Assembly: GCA_016169945.1 (NCBI GenBank)
Contig: JADLSH010000133.1
Coordinates: 855,017 to 919,016, forward strand
Source: Trachythela sp. YZ-2020
Lineage: Eukaryota; Cnidaria; Anthozoa; Malacalcyonacea; Clavulariidae
DNA: 64,000 nt
Reading direction: 5' to 3'
Made by a program: the position numbers and the translations under genes. Each line of letters starts with the position of its first letter. The first letter of the stretch is position 1. Below the pieces are notes generated by a model. It was given only the letters and a program-made list of their open reading frames with translations, did no database searches and was not told the origin of the DNA. Below are positions 22,684 to 34,237 of the stretch, in pieces.

Positions 22684-23709
22684 CATGCGTTTTGGCAGTG
22701 GGAATACGATGAAGACTTTGATCTTGCTATAGAACAGTTCGTGTTGAAGGACACCCCACTGCGATGGGTGAATTCCCTAGCATGCCCCTTCGAGGCCGGT
22801 GAAGCGACAGCGGCGAACGTTCGACTTGAAGCAATATTAGATCCGGTTCGATGCGGTGAAACTCTTGGGGATATTTCAGAAGTCGCCTTTAGACATCCCA
22901 CGGATTTTCGGGCAGGGGAATTACATCGCCACGTATCGTATTGGGAGAGACTCGCTGAAGGCAATAGTTTCCCTGTAAAAACGGAAGTGCTCGAATGGTT
23001 GAGGAATAGGGTCTCTATTTTCCCATATGTTCAGCATTTCGCGGGGTCTTTCAAGGGGCAGGACTATGACTCTGATCTCCCTTCTCCGATGGTTTTCAAG
23101 AATAATCTTTCCTGCCAACCTTTCGTAGACTTTGTGCGAAAGACTTTGTTAACACGTTTACAAACGGGTGCAGTGTCTCTTTATGGGAAAGTGGGTGTGG
23201 TTGACCCGCCGCATCTTGTCCTCCCGTTGACTATCGAACCCTCAAAGCCACGCCTTTGCCATGATGCCCGATTCCTCAATCTTTGGATGAGCGATAACCC
23301 ATTTAAACTTTATCGCCTGGTAGATTTGCGGCGCTATGTGTCGAAAAACTCCTATCAGACCGTGTTAGATGACAAATCTGGGTATGACCATGTCCTTCTC
23401 ACCGCCGAAAGCCGTGCCTTTTTTGGTATACAGTGGGGAGGATGGTGATGATGATGATAACTTTATGATGGTACCTAACCTATAACACTTTGCCTTTTGG
23501 GTGGAAGTGTTCACCCTATATCTATCAGACCATTGGATTGTTCGCCATCAATTACTTCAGGTCAATTGGAGTTCCATGCCTCCTATATATCGATGATCGA
23601 CACAACGGCCAGCTCCAAGTCCCTTTCAATAAGGGACCTTACGCCTTGCTTGGTAAGATGACCGTCGTAGATTTGCGGCAGCGCAGTCGGCCATATTCAT
23701 AGTCGCTTC
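22684..23709 (+). pseudogene. Reverse transcriptase of the tyrosine-recombinase element
   Basis: After acceptor TTGTTCTTTGCAG the frame starts HAFWQWEYDEDFDLAIEQF. RT blocks follow: VDPPHLVLPLTIEPSKPRLC, DDKSGYDHVLL (catalytic Asp region), FFGIQWGGW, LPFGWKCSPYIYQ and the YIDDR catalytic box at about 23586. A 26 bp insertion at 23446-23471, ending with a repeat of GATGG, adds an immediate stop and breaks the frame between GGW and YLTYNTLPF. From about 23640 more shifts and stops follow until RNase H. Confidence 0.85.
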
Positions 23710-24860
23710 TAGCTTGGTAAGGTTGGGCTGCTTTTTAGGCCTTGAAAAGTCTATCTTCATTCCACAACTAGTAGTCCCATTTCGGGGTTTTCTCGCTGAT
23801 TCTCCCCACGAAGTGTTTCGTGTACCTCCAGAAAAGTAACGTAAATTTGTGCAGCTCATCAAGGATGTTTTGAGCAAGTCGACAGTCACAGGTAAAGTTC
23901 TTCAACGTCTAGTTGGGAAGTGTGTTTCCTTTTCTCTCGCCGTCCCTGCAGCCCGATTATTCACAAGGGAAATGAACTCATGGGGCCAACGCACTTCCCG
24001 GTCGATTTCTGTAAAGGGTGCACTCAAAGAAGAGATCTCGCATTGGCTCTTCCTTGAAACATGGGATGAACCACTTCCATGGCGAAATGAGCGACATTAC
24101 CGGGTTTCTGTTGCGACGGATGCTTCCGGGTCGGGCTGGGGAGCTTCAATCCTATCTCCTGTCACCCAACACGTCGCAGATTACTGGCTAGGAGATGAGA
24201 TTAACTGGGATATTGCTACCAAAGAGGCCGTTGCGATTGATAGATTGCTTTGCGCTTGTCGCGACCAGTTACGGGATGCCTGGGTTGATGCTCTGGTGGA
24301 CAATCAGGCGGTTATCCACTCCTGGAATAACCAAGGTGGGAAAAGTAAATCCTTCACTGATGCCACGAAGAGACTGTTTTTTACAACGACAGCCCTCAAC
24401 ATCTCATTGCACCTTACGCATGTTCCAACCGCAGCGAATCCAGCGGACCAGCCTCCACATAGACTGTCGCCGCTCGATAGCAAACTTTCGCCTGAAATGT
24501 GGGAGGTGGTTCAGGAGCGTTTTGGTGGAAAATATGGCCATACATGTGATCTTATGGCCTTAGATTCCAACGCCATGCAAATTAACGATGGTAATACACT
24601 ACCACACTTTACCCCTTGTCCGCCGCCAGGTTCCTTGGGGGTGAACTAGTTGGTCCTGTCCTCCGTTTTCTCGAGAGTTTTCGCCAGCCGTGTACAATTC
24701 TGGTTTTGGATCTCTACCCTAGGAACCTCTTTTACAAGGGAAATCGAGTAAGTCCTTGCTGCTGGCTCAACGGGGTGATATACATGCCCTGTTCATCCCA
24801 TCAAAGCGTGGCTGGATCCGTTCGGAAGGGATTCTGGGAGACTTATGGGTGTTTTCAGTG
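23710..24860 (+). pseudogene. RNase H domain of the tyrosine-recombinase element
   Basis: The open stretch 23849-24649 begins VQLIKDVLSKSTVTGKVLQR-like thumb sequence. It then shows RNase H residues: VATDASGSGWGA (Asp), TKEAVAIDRLL (Glu), DALVDNQAVIHSWNN (Asp) and VPTAANPADQPPHRL (Asp). The end, FGGKYGHTCDLMALDSNAM, is typical of DIRS-type polyproteins. Frames to the left (23710-23848) and right (24650-24860, KSLLLAQRGDIHALFIPSKR) belong to the same protein but are shifted. Confidence 0.8.
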
Positions 24861-25058
24861 ACATTCTAGTGTGTTATTTGACCATCGTTGTCTTGGCTTA
24901 ATATAGTTCGGCTGACACTGGTTGGTGGTATGTCACAAATTGAGGGAAATAAAAGTAGTTAAAGTAACTTGTTTGTTTTGCTTGTAATTTATATTTCAAA
25001 TATATAATTCACGGGACTAGTGTATAATTCACGACATTAGTGTGTTTGTTTGTCTTAG

Positions 25059-26465
25059 ACTCTTCCGTTAGTGGCCAAATTATTTACTCCCTCAGTCAGA
25101 TGTCCTGTCTGCCGTCATGCAAACGATGCTGATTTTCGGTTTTGCCAACTCTGCGGATATAAACGCAAGGTACTGCGTTCTTGCCAGATGGCCCACGTCC
25201 TGCTGGATCTACAGGAGATAGATAAACGACTGATCCAACTGCAGCATTTTGATAATTCGACTAGCTACTACCGACAAAAAGATTCTCTCCAAAAAGAGCT
25301 CGAACAGTTCTTGAGGCGTCTCCCTTGTCGCCTTTCATTGGCAACGGCAACACCCCGCGAAGTGTGTAGGTTTCTAATGAATAAAGATCAGAATGGAAAA
25401 ACGCAGGGGCACTCTAATGGCTGCACCTTTCTCGGTCAGCGAGGACACCACCCGTGTGGATGCCCTCTTCGACTGGCATATAAAACCGTCGATTCCTATA
25501 TTGGCAAACCACGCTCCATTTTCAGTGCTTCGGGTCGTGATGGTGAATGGGACAAGCGGTTGGGACTGGGTAAGCCGATCAGTTGGTCAAAAACTACTTG
25601 AAACTACTGCGAACAGTTGCAGGCTAGGGTAACCTCAAAACAAGCCACCCCATTCCTGGTTGACAAACTCGCTCAGCTATCGCTACATTTGAAAGATCAA
25701 CTAATAAAACCAGACATACCCCAGATACAACGTTTCATCTTGGCCAGAGATAAAGCATATTTTAAAATGGCCTTTTTTAGTCGCGATCGACCCGGTGATT
25801 TGGGTCAGGTAAAGTTGCAGGAGATTTTGCGATTTCCAAATGATGACGGGTTTCTTTTTAACCATATTTGGGGTAAAACGTTGCAGGATGGTGATCAACA
25901 TGTTTTTGGAATCCGCCGTAATCCCAACTCCGATATCTGCCCTATCAAAGGAATCGAACAGTATGTTGCCATAGCTCGACAAATGTCCATTGACCTCACC
26001 ACCGGTTACTTATTTCGTCCAACGACTCCCACAGGAGGGGTACAAGATTCCCCTTTTACGTCTTCTGCCGCTAAAGCTCGCCTGAAGCTGTACTTGAATA
26101 ACATGGGTTCATATGATGGCGAGACACTTCATGGCTTCAGAGAAGGGTGCGCCATTACCCGCGCATTGACAGATGCTGAACTATCGGAGATTATGGACCA
26201 TGTGGGTTGGAATCGGAGACATACTTCCCTTTGCTACCTTCAGCTGGCAAACCCACACGGTGCCTCCCCCCGATTGGCTTCTTCCGTGAATGCGGATACT
26301 GCCCCATGGCAAGACCTTAACCAACTTAAACATTTTGTTTCCGCGTTTCCGACAAACATAGCTCGAAACGTACTCGACTGGATGATTCCGCATAGACAAG
26401 ATCTCGGTAACTGGACAAAATCCTTAATGGGGGGGGCTAGGTGTGGATGGAGAGATGCGTTTTGA
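25059..26465 (+). pseudogene. Tyrosine recombinase of the retrotransposon
   Basis: Acceptor TTTGTTTGTCTTAG (25058) precedes TLPLVAKLFTPSVRCPVC. A zinc ribbon CPVC...FCQLC (about residues 15-35) is followed by a core-binding domain (ATPREVCRFLMNKDQNGKTQ ... CGCPLRLAYKTVDSYIGK). A frameshift near 25570 separates the catalytic half (25617-26465). It shows box A Arg (FFSRDRPGDLG), the H-x-x-R box (HGFREGCAI) and the final GWNRRHTSLCYLQL with the candidate nucleophile Tyr. The enzyme would recombine circular cDNA into the genome. This copy is broken at the linker. Confidence 0.85.
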
Positions 26466-26627
26466 AGAGTATTGGGTTATGTATAGAGGCGGAATAAGGG
26501 GAATGGTTGAAATTAGGGGGGGGGGAGGCTTGTTGAGCAGATGTGAAACTGACATGGATGGCGTGGATGAATATTTTCCCCATTCCTTAACTAACTGAGC
26601 ATGAGTAGGAGTGTTGCGAAATAGTAT
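26466..26627. other. 3' untranslated region of the element
   Basis: Short G-rich stretch (poly-G at 26515-26525) between the recombinase stop and the right terminal repeat; no other feature. Confidence 0.4.
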
Positions 26628-26801
26628 ACTATTCGCAATGCTCATAATAATATGCGAAAGTTAAATATAAGGATATCTCGATAAATTTATGACTGAGTGA
26701 GCACAGGCATGCGTGGAAGAGGTCAGAAGGGGTATAAATAACAGACAAAGCAGGATTCCATTCTCTTGCTCAGTTTTTCCTCTCCAGCGGACAATCAAAC
26801 T
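26628..26801 (+). repeat. Right terminal direct repeat
   Basis: About 174 bp matching 19930-20095, including TATAAATA at 26733-26740. It is followed by GC-rich sequence to about 26960 that may be the outer end of the element. Confidence 0.75.
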
Positions 26802-27165
26802 GGAAAGCGGATCACCCGCCCACCCCTCCAGTCGCGTGGGTCGTACAAAATTCTCTCGACCCCTAAGCCAAGCTGTTCCAGCTTGACTTAGTCCGCGGGA
26901 TCAATATTTTCCGTTGAATATCTTCGCTAACCAGCGAACCTTACCCTCGAGTTTCCGCTAGCAGCGCTCTGCACTGAGATGGATAGTCGAAAATATGCGG
27001 CAGCTATACTCCTGTTTTGAGAAGGTGATTCGGGGAAACAGATTATTAATAAGTCTAAAATACATAACGGCTAGTCGGGGATTGTATAAACCTTGACAGG
27101 CTTAAATTACGAAATCCCGTTCATACACAAAAGATTCCGAATTCATCGCAAATATATCTAATTAA

Positions 27166-27393
27166 AAAGGCGGATTTCCAATCCTCGCACGAAGCTCCTC
27201 GCAGCTCGGTAGTACTCGCACGAATGTCATTCAGTTGCCACCGCACGCCGTTTTATGATTGGTTTATTATTGCGAGCTCTCGCAGCGAGTAAAAAATAGT
27301 TCAAAATTTTGAACTATTTGTCTATTTCCCGCGAGCGACAAACCACTCGCAGAACGTCTGCGAGCTTCGTGCGAGGACTGGCCGAAATCCGCC
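27166..27393. mobile_element. TTAA-flanked MITE with 40 bp TIRs
   Basis: TTAA at 27162-27165 and 27394-27397 bracket inverted ends (AAGGCGGATTTCCAATCC and CCTCGCACGAAGCTC, mirrored at the right as GAAATCCGCC). A central palindrome TAGTTCAAAATTTTGAACTA is present. Non-coding; probably piggyBac-mobilised. Confidence 0.65.
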
Positions 27394-27397
27394 TTAA

Positions 27398-27889
27398 GAC
27401 TTCGTTTACACTAGAGCAAAAGTTTACGGATTGGAGTGTTCGGATACGTTAAACGTTTTTTCACTACAACAGCCGCGGATTTATTGAAATAGCCATTTAT
27501 ATACGCGGCGAATTGTGTCGCATTCAAATGTGTCTGGATACAAAGTATCTACCTTTTTCCGAGATGAGGTTGTTTCATTTTTAATACTCTGCCAAGATTA
27601 TTCCGAAATGTTAAGACTTGCGAAAAAATCTATCGATTTTCTTCACGATGTTCCACAGAGAAACTTGACAACCCTCGATCCTTAACTCCCCCCCCCCAGC
27701 CCCCACTCCAAACGTTCATTTGACGTTTCTCATGGGGCAAATTGATATGTGAGCCTTCTCCTAGACCCTATATAGACTTCCTCCCAAACTTTCTTCTATG
27801 TTATACCTGTCTGTAACATTTTAGTCATTACAGATTAGTTGTTAAAGATTCGTTTTCGGCATCTTATAAGATTTAAAATGATATACGTA
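27398..27889. other. No recognised gene
   Basis: Holds poly-C (27685-27700) and AT-rich sequence. TTCGTTTACACTAGAGCAAA at 27404 resembles a transposon end, but I found no partner. Confidence 0.35.
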
Positions 27890-28905
27890 GGGTGTATCAA
27901 ACACGCGTATGAGTTATTAATATGAGTTGATTAACAATAGAGTCGCCAGGTCGGAATCCTGATTGAAATGGATTCAAAAATTTTATATCAAGCATGTCAA
28001 CAACGAAACAGGGCGATAATTAATTTTTTTCTGGCGATCATCTTCTTTAAATATTGGTGTAACATTAGCAAATTTCCGAAGAGAGGGAAAAACTCCTTGC
28101 AAAAGAGATTCATTTATAATACAGCATAAAGAATTTGCTATCTTATCAGCACAAATTTTGAGTATGAAATTTCGTATACCGTCATAGCCACAAGCTTTAG
28201 GAACATCAACATTGCTCAATAGGAAATTAATTTCCTGTTCTGTAGTTGAAATATTAGCAAGACATAACGAATTTTGAAAAGCAGCTATACTCGGCAAAGG
28301 AGCATCAGTATTTCCACTTTGATATACAGAACAAAAATAATCATTAAATAATGTAGCTTTTTCTTTCGCACCCGTTATCGTTTGGTCTCCTTCTAATAGT
28401 GCAGGTATATTTGAATAAATTATATTTCCGTAAAGTGACTTTATTATGCCCCACCAATTCTTGGGGCCTATTTCTGAGTCCTGCAATTTGTCATTGAGAT
28501 TTTCATAATATTTCTTTTTAGCAGTACGCATGAGTGCTGTTGCCAAATTCCTTTGCACTCTATAGTTTTCCCATGCTGCCGGACTTTTATAACGGCAGTA
28601 ATGTTTTAGTAATCTATTTCTCCTACGAATTGCTCTCCTTATATCTGAATTCATCCATGGTTTATCCCGTGGATGAATTGTTACTATTCGATTCGGTATA
28701 CTAATCTCAAGAACTTCACGAAATTTTTATACCATTTACTATATAAGTCATTAATATCTGCAGTACTCGCAAATATGTCCTCGTAATTCGTGTTAAGTAG
28801 GTTTTCATACAGTACCGCATAATCTATTTTAGAGAAATCCCAAATATGACGTTTATAGCATTTTTGTTTCTCTGAGAAAACATTTATACGAGCATAGATG
28901 AATGA
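27890..28905 (-). pseudogene. Non-LTR retrotransposon, RT start (3' part of the element)
   Basis: The minus strand from 28905 reads KQKCYKRHIWDFSKIDYAVL, then MNSDIRRAIRRRNRLLKHYC (28654), LFNDYFCSVYQSG, CGYDGIRNFILKICADKIA and KINYRPVSLL. After a small deletion it reads NPFQSGFRPGDSIVNQLI near 27920. It is truncated before the catalytic FADD box. It continues the endonuclease at 30507-30836 after a 1.6 kb insertion. Confidence 0.8.
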
Positions 28906-28921
28906 GGGTAATTGATAAAAC

Positions 28922-29060
28922 TAGAATAGTGAGGCGAATAGTCGAATAGTCGACGAATAGTACGAATAGTCGACGAATAGTACGAATAGTCCGCGAATAG
29001 TCCGCGAATAGTCGACGAATAGTGCGAATAGTCGACGAATAGTGCGAATAGTCGGCGAAT
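28922..29060 (+). repeat. CGAATAGT tandem repeat
   Basis: GTCGACGAATAGT, GTACGAATAGT and GTCCGCGAATAGT units alternate for about 140 bp. The tyrosine/serine-rich open frames on the minus strand are by-products of it. Confidence 0.85.
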
Positions 29061-29880
29061 AAAAATCTGCGAAAAATCGACGCAAGTCACGCAAGTGCGC
29101 AACTTCAAACTTCAAAATAGAGCATGGCAACAAAGGTTTGTGAGGTATTTTATATTTCTGTTTTATTTTTATTGTCTTTATTCTGATATTCGCTAAGGTA
29201 TTCTAGAAGCTTTATTCGGAGTTACCGTTGTTTTGTATTTTATTCAAGAAGCTATGTTTAACTTTATTTATGGTAATTCATCTTAATAATGTGCACATAT
29301 AAATTTTGTCGTTCAACCTCAATTATGCATAATTCATAATTGTAAAGCTTGCTGTAGTGTGGCTTTCAAACTGGAATAATTTTCGCTGCAAAATATCGTA
29401 TTTTTATTCAACTTGTAACATTATTATAATCTGATATTTACAAAAAACACCCAGAAAACATTGAGCTAAAATAACTTTTATGATTTGATGAGCTCGATAC
29501 AGAGTGTATTGTTATAAGCTCAGACTCTGAACCATCTCCCAAAAAGGTATGTAGATTTTTGGTATATGGCACAGTGGTACACTGATGTTGTGTTATTTTC
29601 CCAATTGCTACCAAGAGGGTACAAATGTTTAGTGATTTCAGAGATTATCTAGGCTGAATTGTTAGTGGATTATAGGTTGACAACTCGACAAGTTTATGGC
29701 AGTGTAACATGCTGAGCACAATACTTCTTAGGCCATTACACACATCAGAGTCACAGTGAAGAACACGATACTCACAACACCAGAGCCGGATATTTGGAAC
29801 GATATATTTGGTGAAAACCCTTGCACGCCAAAGCAGACAATTTTAATTGTCATTGTGGTGGAGTATAATCGGCCATTTCA
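29061..29880. other. Sequence inserted in the non-LTR element, unassigned
   Basis: Part of a 1.6 kb stretch (28906-30506) that splits the minus-strand non-LTR element. ATGGCAACAAAGGTTTGTG near 29123 could be a four-codon first exon with a donor, but support is minimal. Confidence 0.3.
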
Positions 29881-29887
29881 TTTAATA

Positions 29888-30156
29888 TAGGCACCCCCCC
29901 CCGTATTGAGAGGTCCATTCGTAACCCCCTTTAGGACAAAATAAATTTGGACCTCTCCTGGATGCATTTTTTAAAGTTGCCCCATAGGATTTCATAAGTA
30001 CCCCTTTAGGATATTGGTTTTCCCCCCTAGGATATTGGTTTTCCCCCCTAGGATAGCCAAACCCCTTAGGAAAAATAAGGTTGAAAGACCCCTCCTCCCC
30101 CATTGGATATCCAGACCCCTCAAAAAGATAGGGGGGAAACCAATATCCTAAAGCAC
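29888..30156. repeat. Poly-C and TAGGATATTGG repeat cluster
   Basis: Runs of C and three units of CTAGGATATTGGTTTTCC (29995-30050), with an inverted unit GGGAAACCAATATCCTA near 30136. Low-complexity repeat; no coding. Confidence 0.6.
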
Positions 30157-30506
30157 AGGAGGCCCAGGCTCTATTTGCCCGCGCCCGCCTGTGACTTCCT
30201 TATAACGAGGGAAGGAAGGAAACATTGAGACCAAAATGTTACACGAAACTATCCTCGATTTTTCGCCTTTAAATGCATTTCTTTCGAGATTAATCGATAT
30301 CCGCTGCAATAATGATACCGTACAACTCTCAAAACAACGATGCTTTAATCAAAGAGCTTAAATTCGCTCTAAAATCCGTGAGGGAATGACAAAATTTGGC
30401 AAAAATATATCCGCGTGCCAGGTTTGCTGGTCAAAAACCGGAAGTCGTTCAACAACTCAAAATACACTCAAACCTGATTGGACAACTTTGAAAAAACAAA
30501 ATATCG

Positions 30507-30836
30507 TCATAAAACAAAATAAACGTCAGAAAAAACAAAATATCCTGGGGAGTTTGTTATTATAAGATCCAACAATGTAGCACTGTGTGAAGTCACGCGT
30601 GTTGGTTCCTTAATAACCTGATATAGATTATTACATTCCATCCAACTGTATAAACAAGCACCAAAATCAGCGCTTCGTGATGCAAAATGAGCATTAAAAT
30701 CCCCAAGGAGTACAACAAAGGTATTTGGTTGTAAGTATATTCTATTCAAACAGCTTTGTAAATAATTTAAAAACGCTGAATTCATTGTGGCACTGTAGTT
30801 TGGTGGCCGATAACAAACCCACAAACAAACTTAGTA
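30507..30836 (-). pseudogene. Non-LTR retrotransposon, second half of endonuclease
   Basis: The minus strand reads WVCYRPPNYSATMN, FVVLLGDFNAHFAS (GDFN active-site motif), TLLDLIITNSPGYF (LDLxxT motif), then breaks at about 30545 where foreign sequence starts. It belongs with 31075-31586. Confidence 0.8.
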
Positions 30837-31074
30837 CTATTAATAGAATAGAATAGAATTTAATTTGCACTCGGAAAAAAAAAATTGATTATTACAATTT
30901 ACATGAAAGAGAACGGTGCTGGGGATTTGGAGTAACTAAAGTTTTCGAGCCAATTCCCCATAAGATCTATATACAACAATGAATTAAATATGGCAAATAA
31001 TAATATAAAAGAAAATAAATTTAGAAATATATAAAGAAATATAATAAATACATATATACACACATACTGTACAT
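30837..31074 (-). mobile_element. Truncated retrotransposon tail inserted in the endonuclease
   Basis: It splits the endonuclease between FVEPIVCDTN and VCYRPPN. On the minus strand it ends in GAGTGCAAATTAAATTCTATTCTATTCTATT-type sequence, a short tandem tail as in CR1/L2 elements. The rest is AT-rich and non-coding, consistent with strong 5' truncation. Confidence 0.5.
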
Positions 31075-31586
31075 TAACAATTTGTATCACACACAATAGG
31101 TTCAACAAACAACAATTCGAATTTCCAATCTTCAAGATCCCAGCGTCGTTTATGTGGAATATTTGATGAGATGTACAGAGCAACTCCACTGGCCCTCCGA
31201 CCCCCTTGTCTATCTAAACGGATTATCGGAGCAAAACCTTGAATATTTAAAGAATCACTAGAAATACTGTTATTTAACCAAGTTTCTGAAACAGCTAAGA
31301 TATCCAAATTTACATCATTGACCAGATAACTTATTTCATGAAATTTATCTTCATTATTCAAACTTCTAGCATTTATATGCCCCATGTTTAGAATTAAATT
31401 ACGAGGAGGGCTCGGTTTAGTCTCCACATCTCCAGCTAATATCAGTAATATATGCAAAATTAAAAATAATATAATAATCAACCATTTGCTACTTGAAATA
31501 GAGGACAGGTTTCGTTTACAAATATAGGAAACATATATATTAAAAGCTCCGATAGCTGCTCTATAATTCTCAAGGCTGACCCCCAT
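31075..31586 (-). pseudogene. Non-LTR ORF2 N-terminus: hydrophobic leader, 2A-like motif, endonuclease start
   Basis: ATG 31586 opens MGVSLENYRAAIGAFNIY. A hydrophobic stretch at residues 35-50 (WLIIILFLILHILLIL) leads into AGDVETKPSPP (31407-31433 for GDVETKPSP). This matches the position and form of the 2A-like GDVExNPGP peptides known at the N-terminus of some non-LTR ORF2s, but the N, G and final P positions are altered. Then come MGHINARSLNNEDK (N-terminal endonuclease motif) and ILAVSETWLN (SETWL). Confidence 0.75.
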
Positions 31587-31743
31587 TACGAATGTTAATA
31601 CATGGGAAACTTACATCGGGCTGCACAAGTAAACACACAAAAATATGAGGTGCACGTGGCACAAAACACCCACAAATAAAGAAATAGATACAATTAATCA
31701 TACGTATAATTCACCAATTCGGGTAGTTGAATTCCGGAGTACA

Positions 31744-32476
31744 TCAAATCAACTCATCAATGTCCTTCTTTGATTGAATTCGCGTGATTTTTCCACTAAC
31801 AAGTTTGACTAACATCTTACCATCAGCTGTCCAAACAGAAAGGCCGCGAAGACGATTTCGTGCCTCGCCAAACAACATCATATTCGTAGCTGTAAGATCT
31901 TCGTGTATGTAGAGTTTTTTACCCTTTAAATTTCTTCGTGCCAAGCACCTTTGACTTGGTTCGATAACTCACAAATTTAGCAATCAGGGCTCTCGAACCA
32001 CCCTCACGCACAGGACCAAGTCTATTAGAGCGATCAATATCTTCGAGGGCAATCTCCAAATCCAGCTCTTTCTTGCAAAAATTTATGACAACTTCAGAAC
32101 TATTTTCTCCCTGAATCTCTTGAATTCCAAAAAACCTGACATTGCAGCGACGTGAATATTGTTCATTATGATTAATATGAATTTGAGCCTTGCTAAGTTC
32201 GTCTTTCAAATTCTTAATTTGTTGTTGCAGTGGTTTCGTTGCTTCATCGATTTCATTAACAACAACATCCGATACCACTTGTGTGATAATGGTTTTCGTA
32301 GTTGTGCTGAGCATATTTTTAAACTCTTCGGATGAAATAAAGCGTTTGAATTCGGTTGAGACAGCTTCATTGACCAATGACCCAAATGCTTCTGTAGTAA
32401 AATAGGTATCAAAGTTAGCACGTGCCTCAGTACGACTTCTCGTTGAAGGACCACTGTCTTGTTCGGTCGCCATCAT
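31744..32476 (-). pseudogene. Non-LTR ORF1 protein (RNA-binding)
   Basis: ATG 32476 or one codon later opens an acidic N-terminus (TEQDSGPSTRSRTEARANF). A coiled coil (IDEATKPLQQQIKNLKDELS) and the hallmark NEQYSRRCNVRFFGI follow. That hallmark is the start of the RRM-like domain of L1-type ORF1 proteins (Transposase_22 family). A frameshift near 31935 moves the rest (ARRNLKGKKLYIHEDLT, SVWTADGKMLVKL) to another frame. ORF1p coats element RNA. It sits 158 bp before ORF2, the expected order. Confidence 0.75.
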
Positions 32477-34233
32477 TACTCACGTACACGAATATTTGAT
32501 TTTCGATATTTGATAACTAAAAGGACGCTTCAATTAAATTTATAAGTTACTTACTCCACTCCGAATCAACTAAGCTCTTTAATGAAGCATTAGATTATTA
32601 ATATACAACAGAATGTGTTCAAAAATGTGGAGCTCAAAAAACACGTCCGTAACACTCTATGACCAGCACATTAGGTGTACATGGTGCACCATGCTGTACA
32701 TGGACAGTCACGTGGAAAATAATTGATTACAACTCGAATAACAAAGTCAGAACAATATACATCCTTCCCTATATAGGGGACCACCATGTTGAATAGTTAT
32801 CTTGTTGTTTCCACTTTAAAGAAATATTAGTTTTCTCTTCCAGAATTAGATATAATTTTGATAAGAAAGTTATAGTTTCGTGCAATTGCCCCTTGCTCAA
32901 ATGCAGTGCAGTAATCTGATACGGATTACACTTACGCTTTCTTACTAACAAATCCATTGCCAAAATTGATTTGATAGAAGGAATGTTGGAACATTGTATG
33001 TCTGTGTTAGTGTTTCATGCTGGTGTGACATGACATGATAACGTTTGCACTCACTCTCTACCAACATCTCGAGGGTTTTTTAATTTTGGATTTGCCAGAA
33101 TTTGTATCATTATTCCTTGTGTGGTCGTAACATATTGTTTCTATATATACAGCTAGCCATTTCAATTTAAGGTCTCACATGCAATAGTCAAATGTGCAAT
33201 CCAAGCGCGAACAGCGAGATGGGTATATTTAATTACAATATTTTTCACTGTTTTTAATGGTTCCGATAAAGTAACCTATGACTACAAATCGTTTACACGC
33301 GACGTCACAAAGTTCAAAAATCTACAAAGCTGGCTGTTTTCTATGTTTCGTATATCATTATCACAAGTCTTCCATGAAATTATTAAAACAGAATAATTTG
33401 AGATAGTTTCAACGAATAGCTACATTGAATGACATGTGAATGGTAAAATGCGCACATTCATTTTAATTTCAATTAAGTCGTCATTCGTAATTCTGGTTTT
33501 GGTCGTGTTCAATTTCGTTCTGGTTTTATTCTTGATGTGACAACAACTGGAATTGACATGTTGAATTTAATAAAGCTGCTTTACCTATTTCCAAATATTT
33601 TTAATACGCACAATGGCTTGGTGGGATTATAATACTTTGCTGACGTTAGCATTTTTTTATTTCATTTTCTTAATCTGGTGCAAGTCATTGCAGTTGTATT
33701 GGGTATGTTCATAATCAATATTCATTTATCCTTGTAGACATTCGATTGTTACACGCTGTTTTTGTACTAGGGTACCAAATATTCAACTTAAGGGTATTCA
33801 ACTTAAGATTGTAAAAAATCTAGCCGAGAGCCTCAAAATGAGACTACCTTAAACGGTAGTTTGAAACTTTAATTCATTATTCAAACTAATATGGATGTAA
33901 AAATTCGCGCTGATACCAAAAACGGCGACACTGTTTATGCGATCTGTAATTGTTTCCATAAGTACCTTTGAAAATCCTGCCAGAAATTCCATGTTTATAC
34001 TATTCTTGCTTGTTAAAGTATATCGGTTGAGAGATTAAAGCCCATTGATTCCAGAAATACAGACAGTTTTGAAATCATGTGAATATGTTGTCCTTTCTCT
34101 CTAATATTATAAATAGTAATTCAAAGTGTGTAAATCAACACAGTGAAATGAAAAAGAAGTAAAATATTTCAAAATTTTGTCGAGAGCCCCTTCTAATGAC
34201 ATATACTTTATATTGGGGTACAATTTGTTTACC
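32477..34233. other. No recognised gene
   Basis: 32480-32970 may be the 5' untranslated region of the non-LTR element. A 64-codon minus frame (32963-32769) in it has no motif. The rest is AT-rich; ATTCAACTTAAG is duplicated at 33780-33810. Confidence 0.4.
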
Positions 34234-34237
34234 TTAA

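Larger units (their letters stand above)
19930..26854 (+). mobile_element. Tyrosine-recombinase retrotransposon (DIRS/Ngaro-like) with introns
   Basis: One element about 6.9 kb long. It has a direct terminal repeat (19930-20095 and 26628-26801), a spliced gag-like leader, reverse transcriptase, RNase H, and a tyrosine recombinase with an N-terminal zinc ribbon. RT plus tyrosine recombinase and no integrase defines the DIRS/Ngaro/PAT group. Direct rather than inverted repeats favour a Ngaro- or PAT-like layout, but a 15 bp sequence just inside the left repeat (20117-20131) recurs inverted just outside the right one (26840-26854), so the exact end structure is uncertain. Several frameshifts and stops make this copy inactive. 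Confidence 0.8.

Noticed and set aside
28884..29133. Minus-strand ORFs rich in YSSTIR and RRLF
   Set aside because: Translations of the CGAATAGT tandem repeat.
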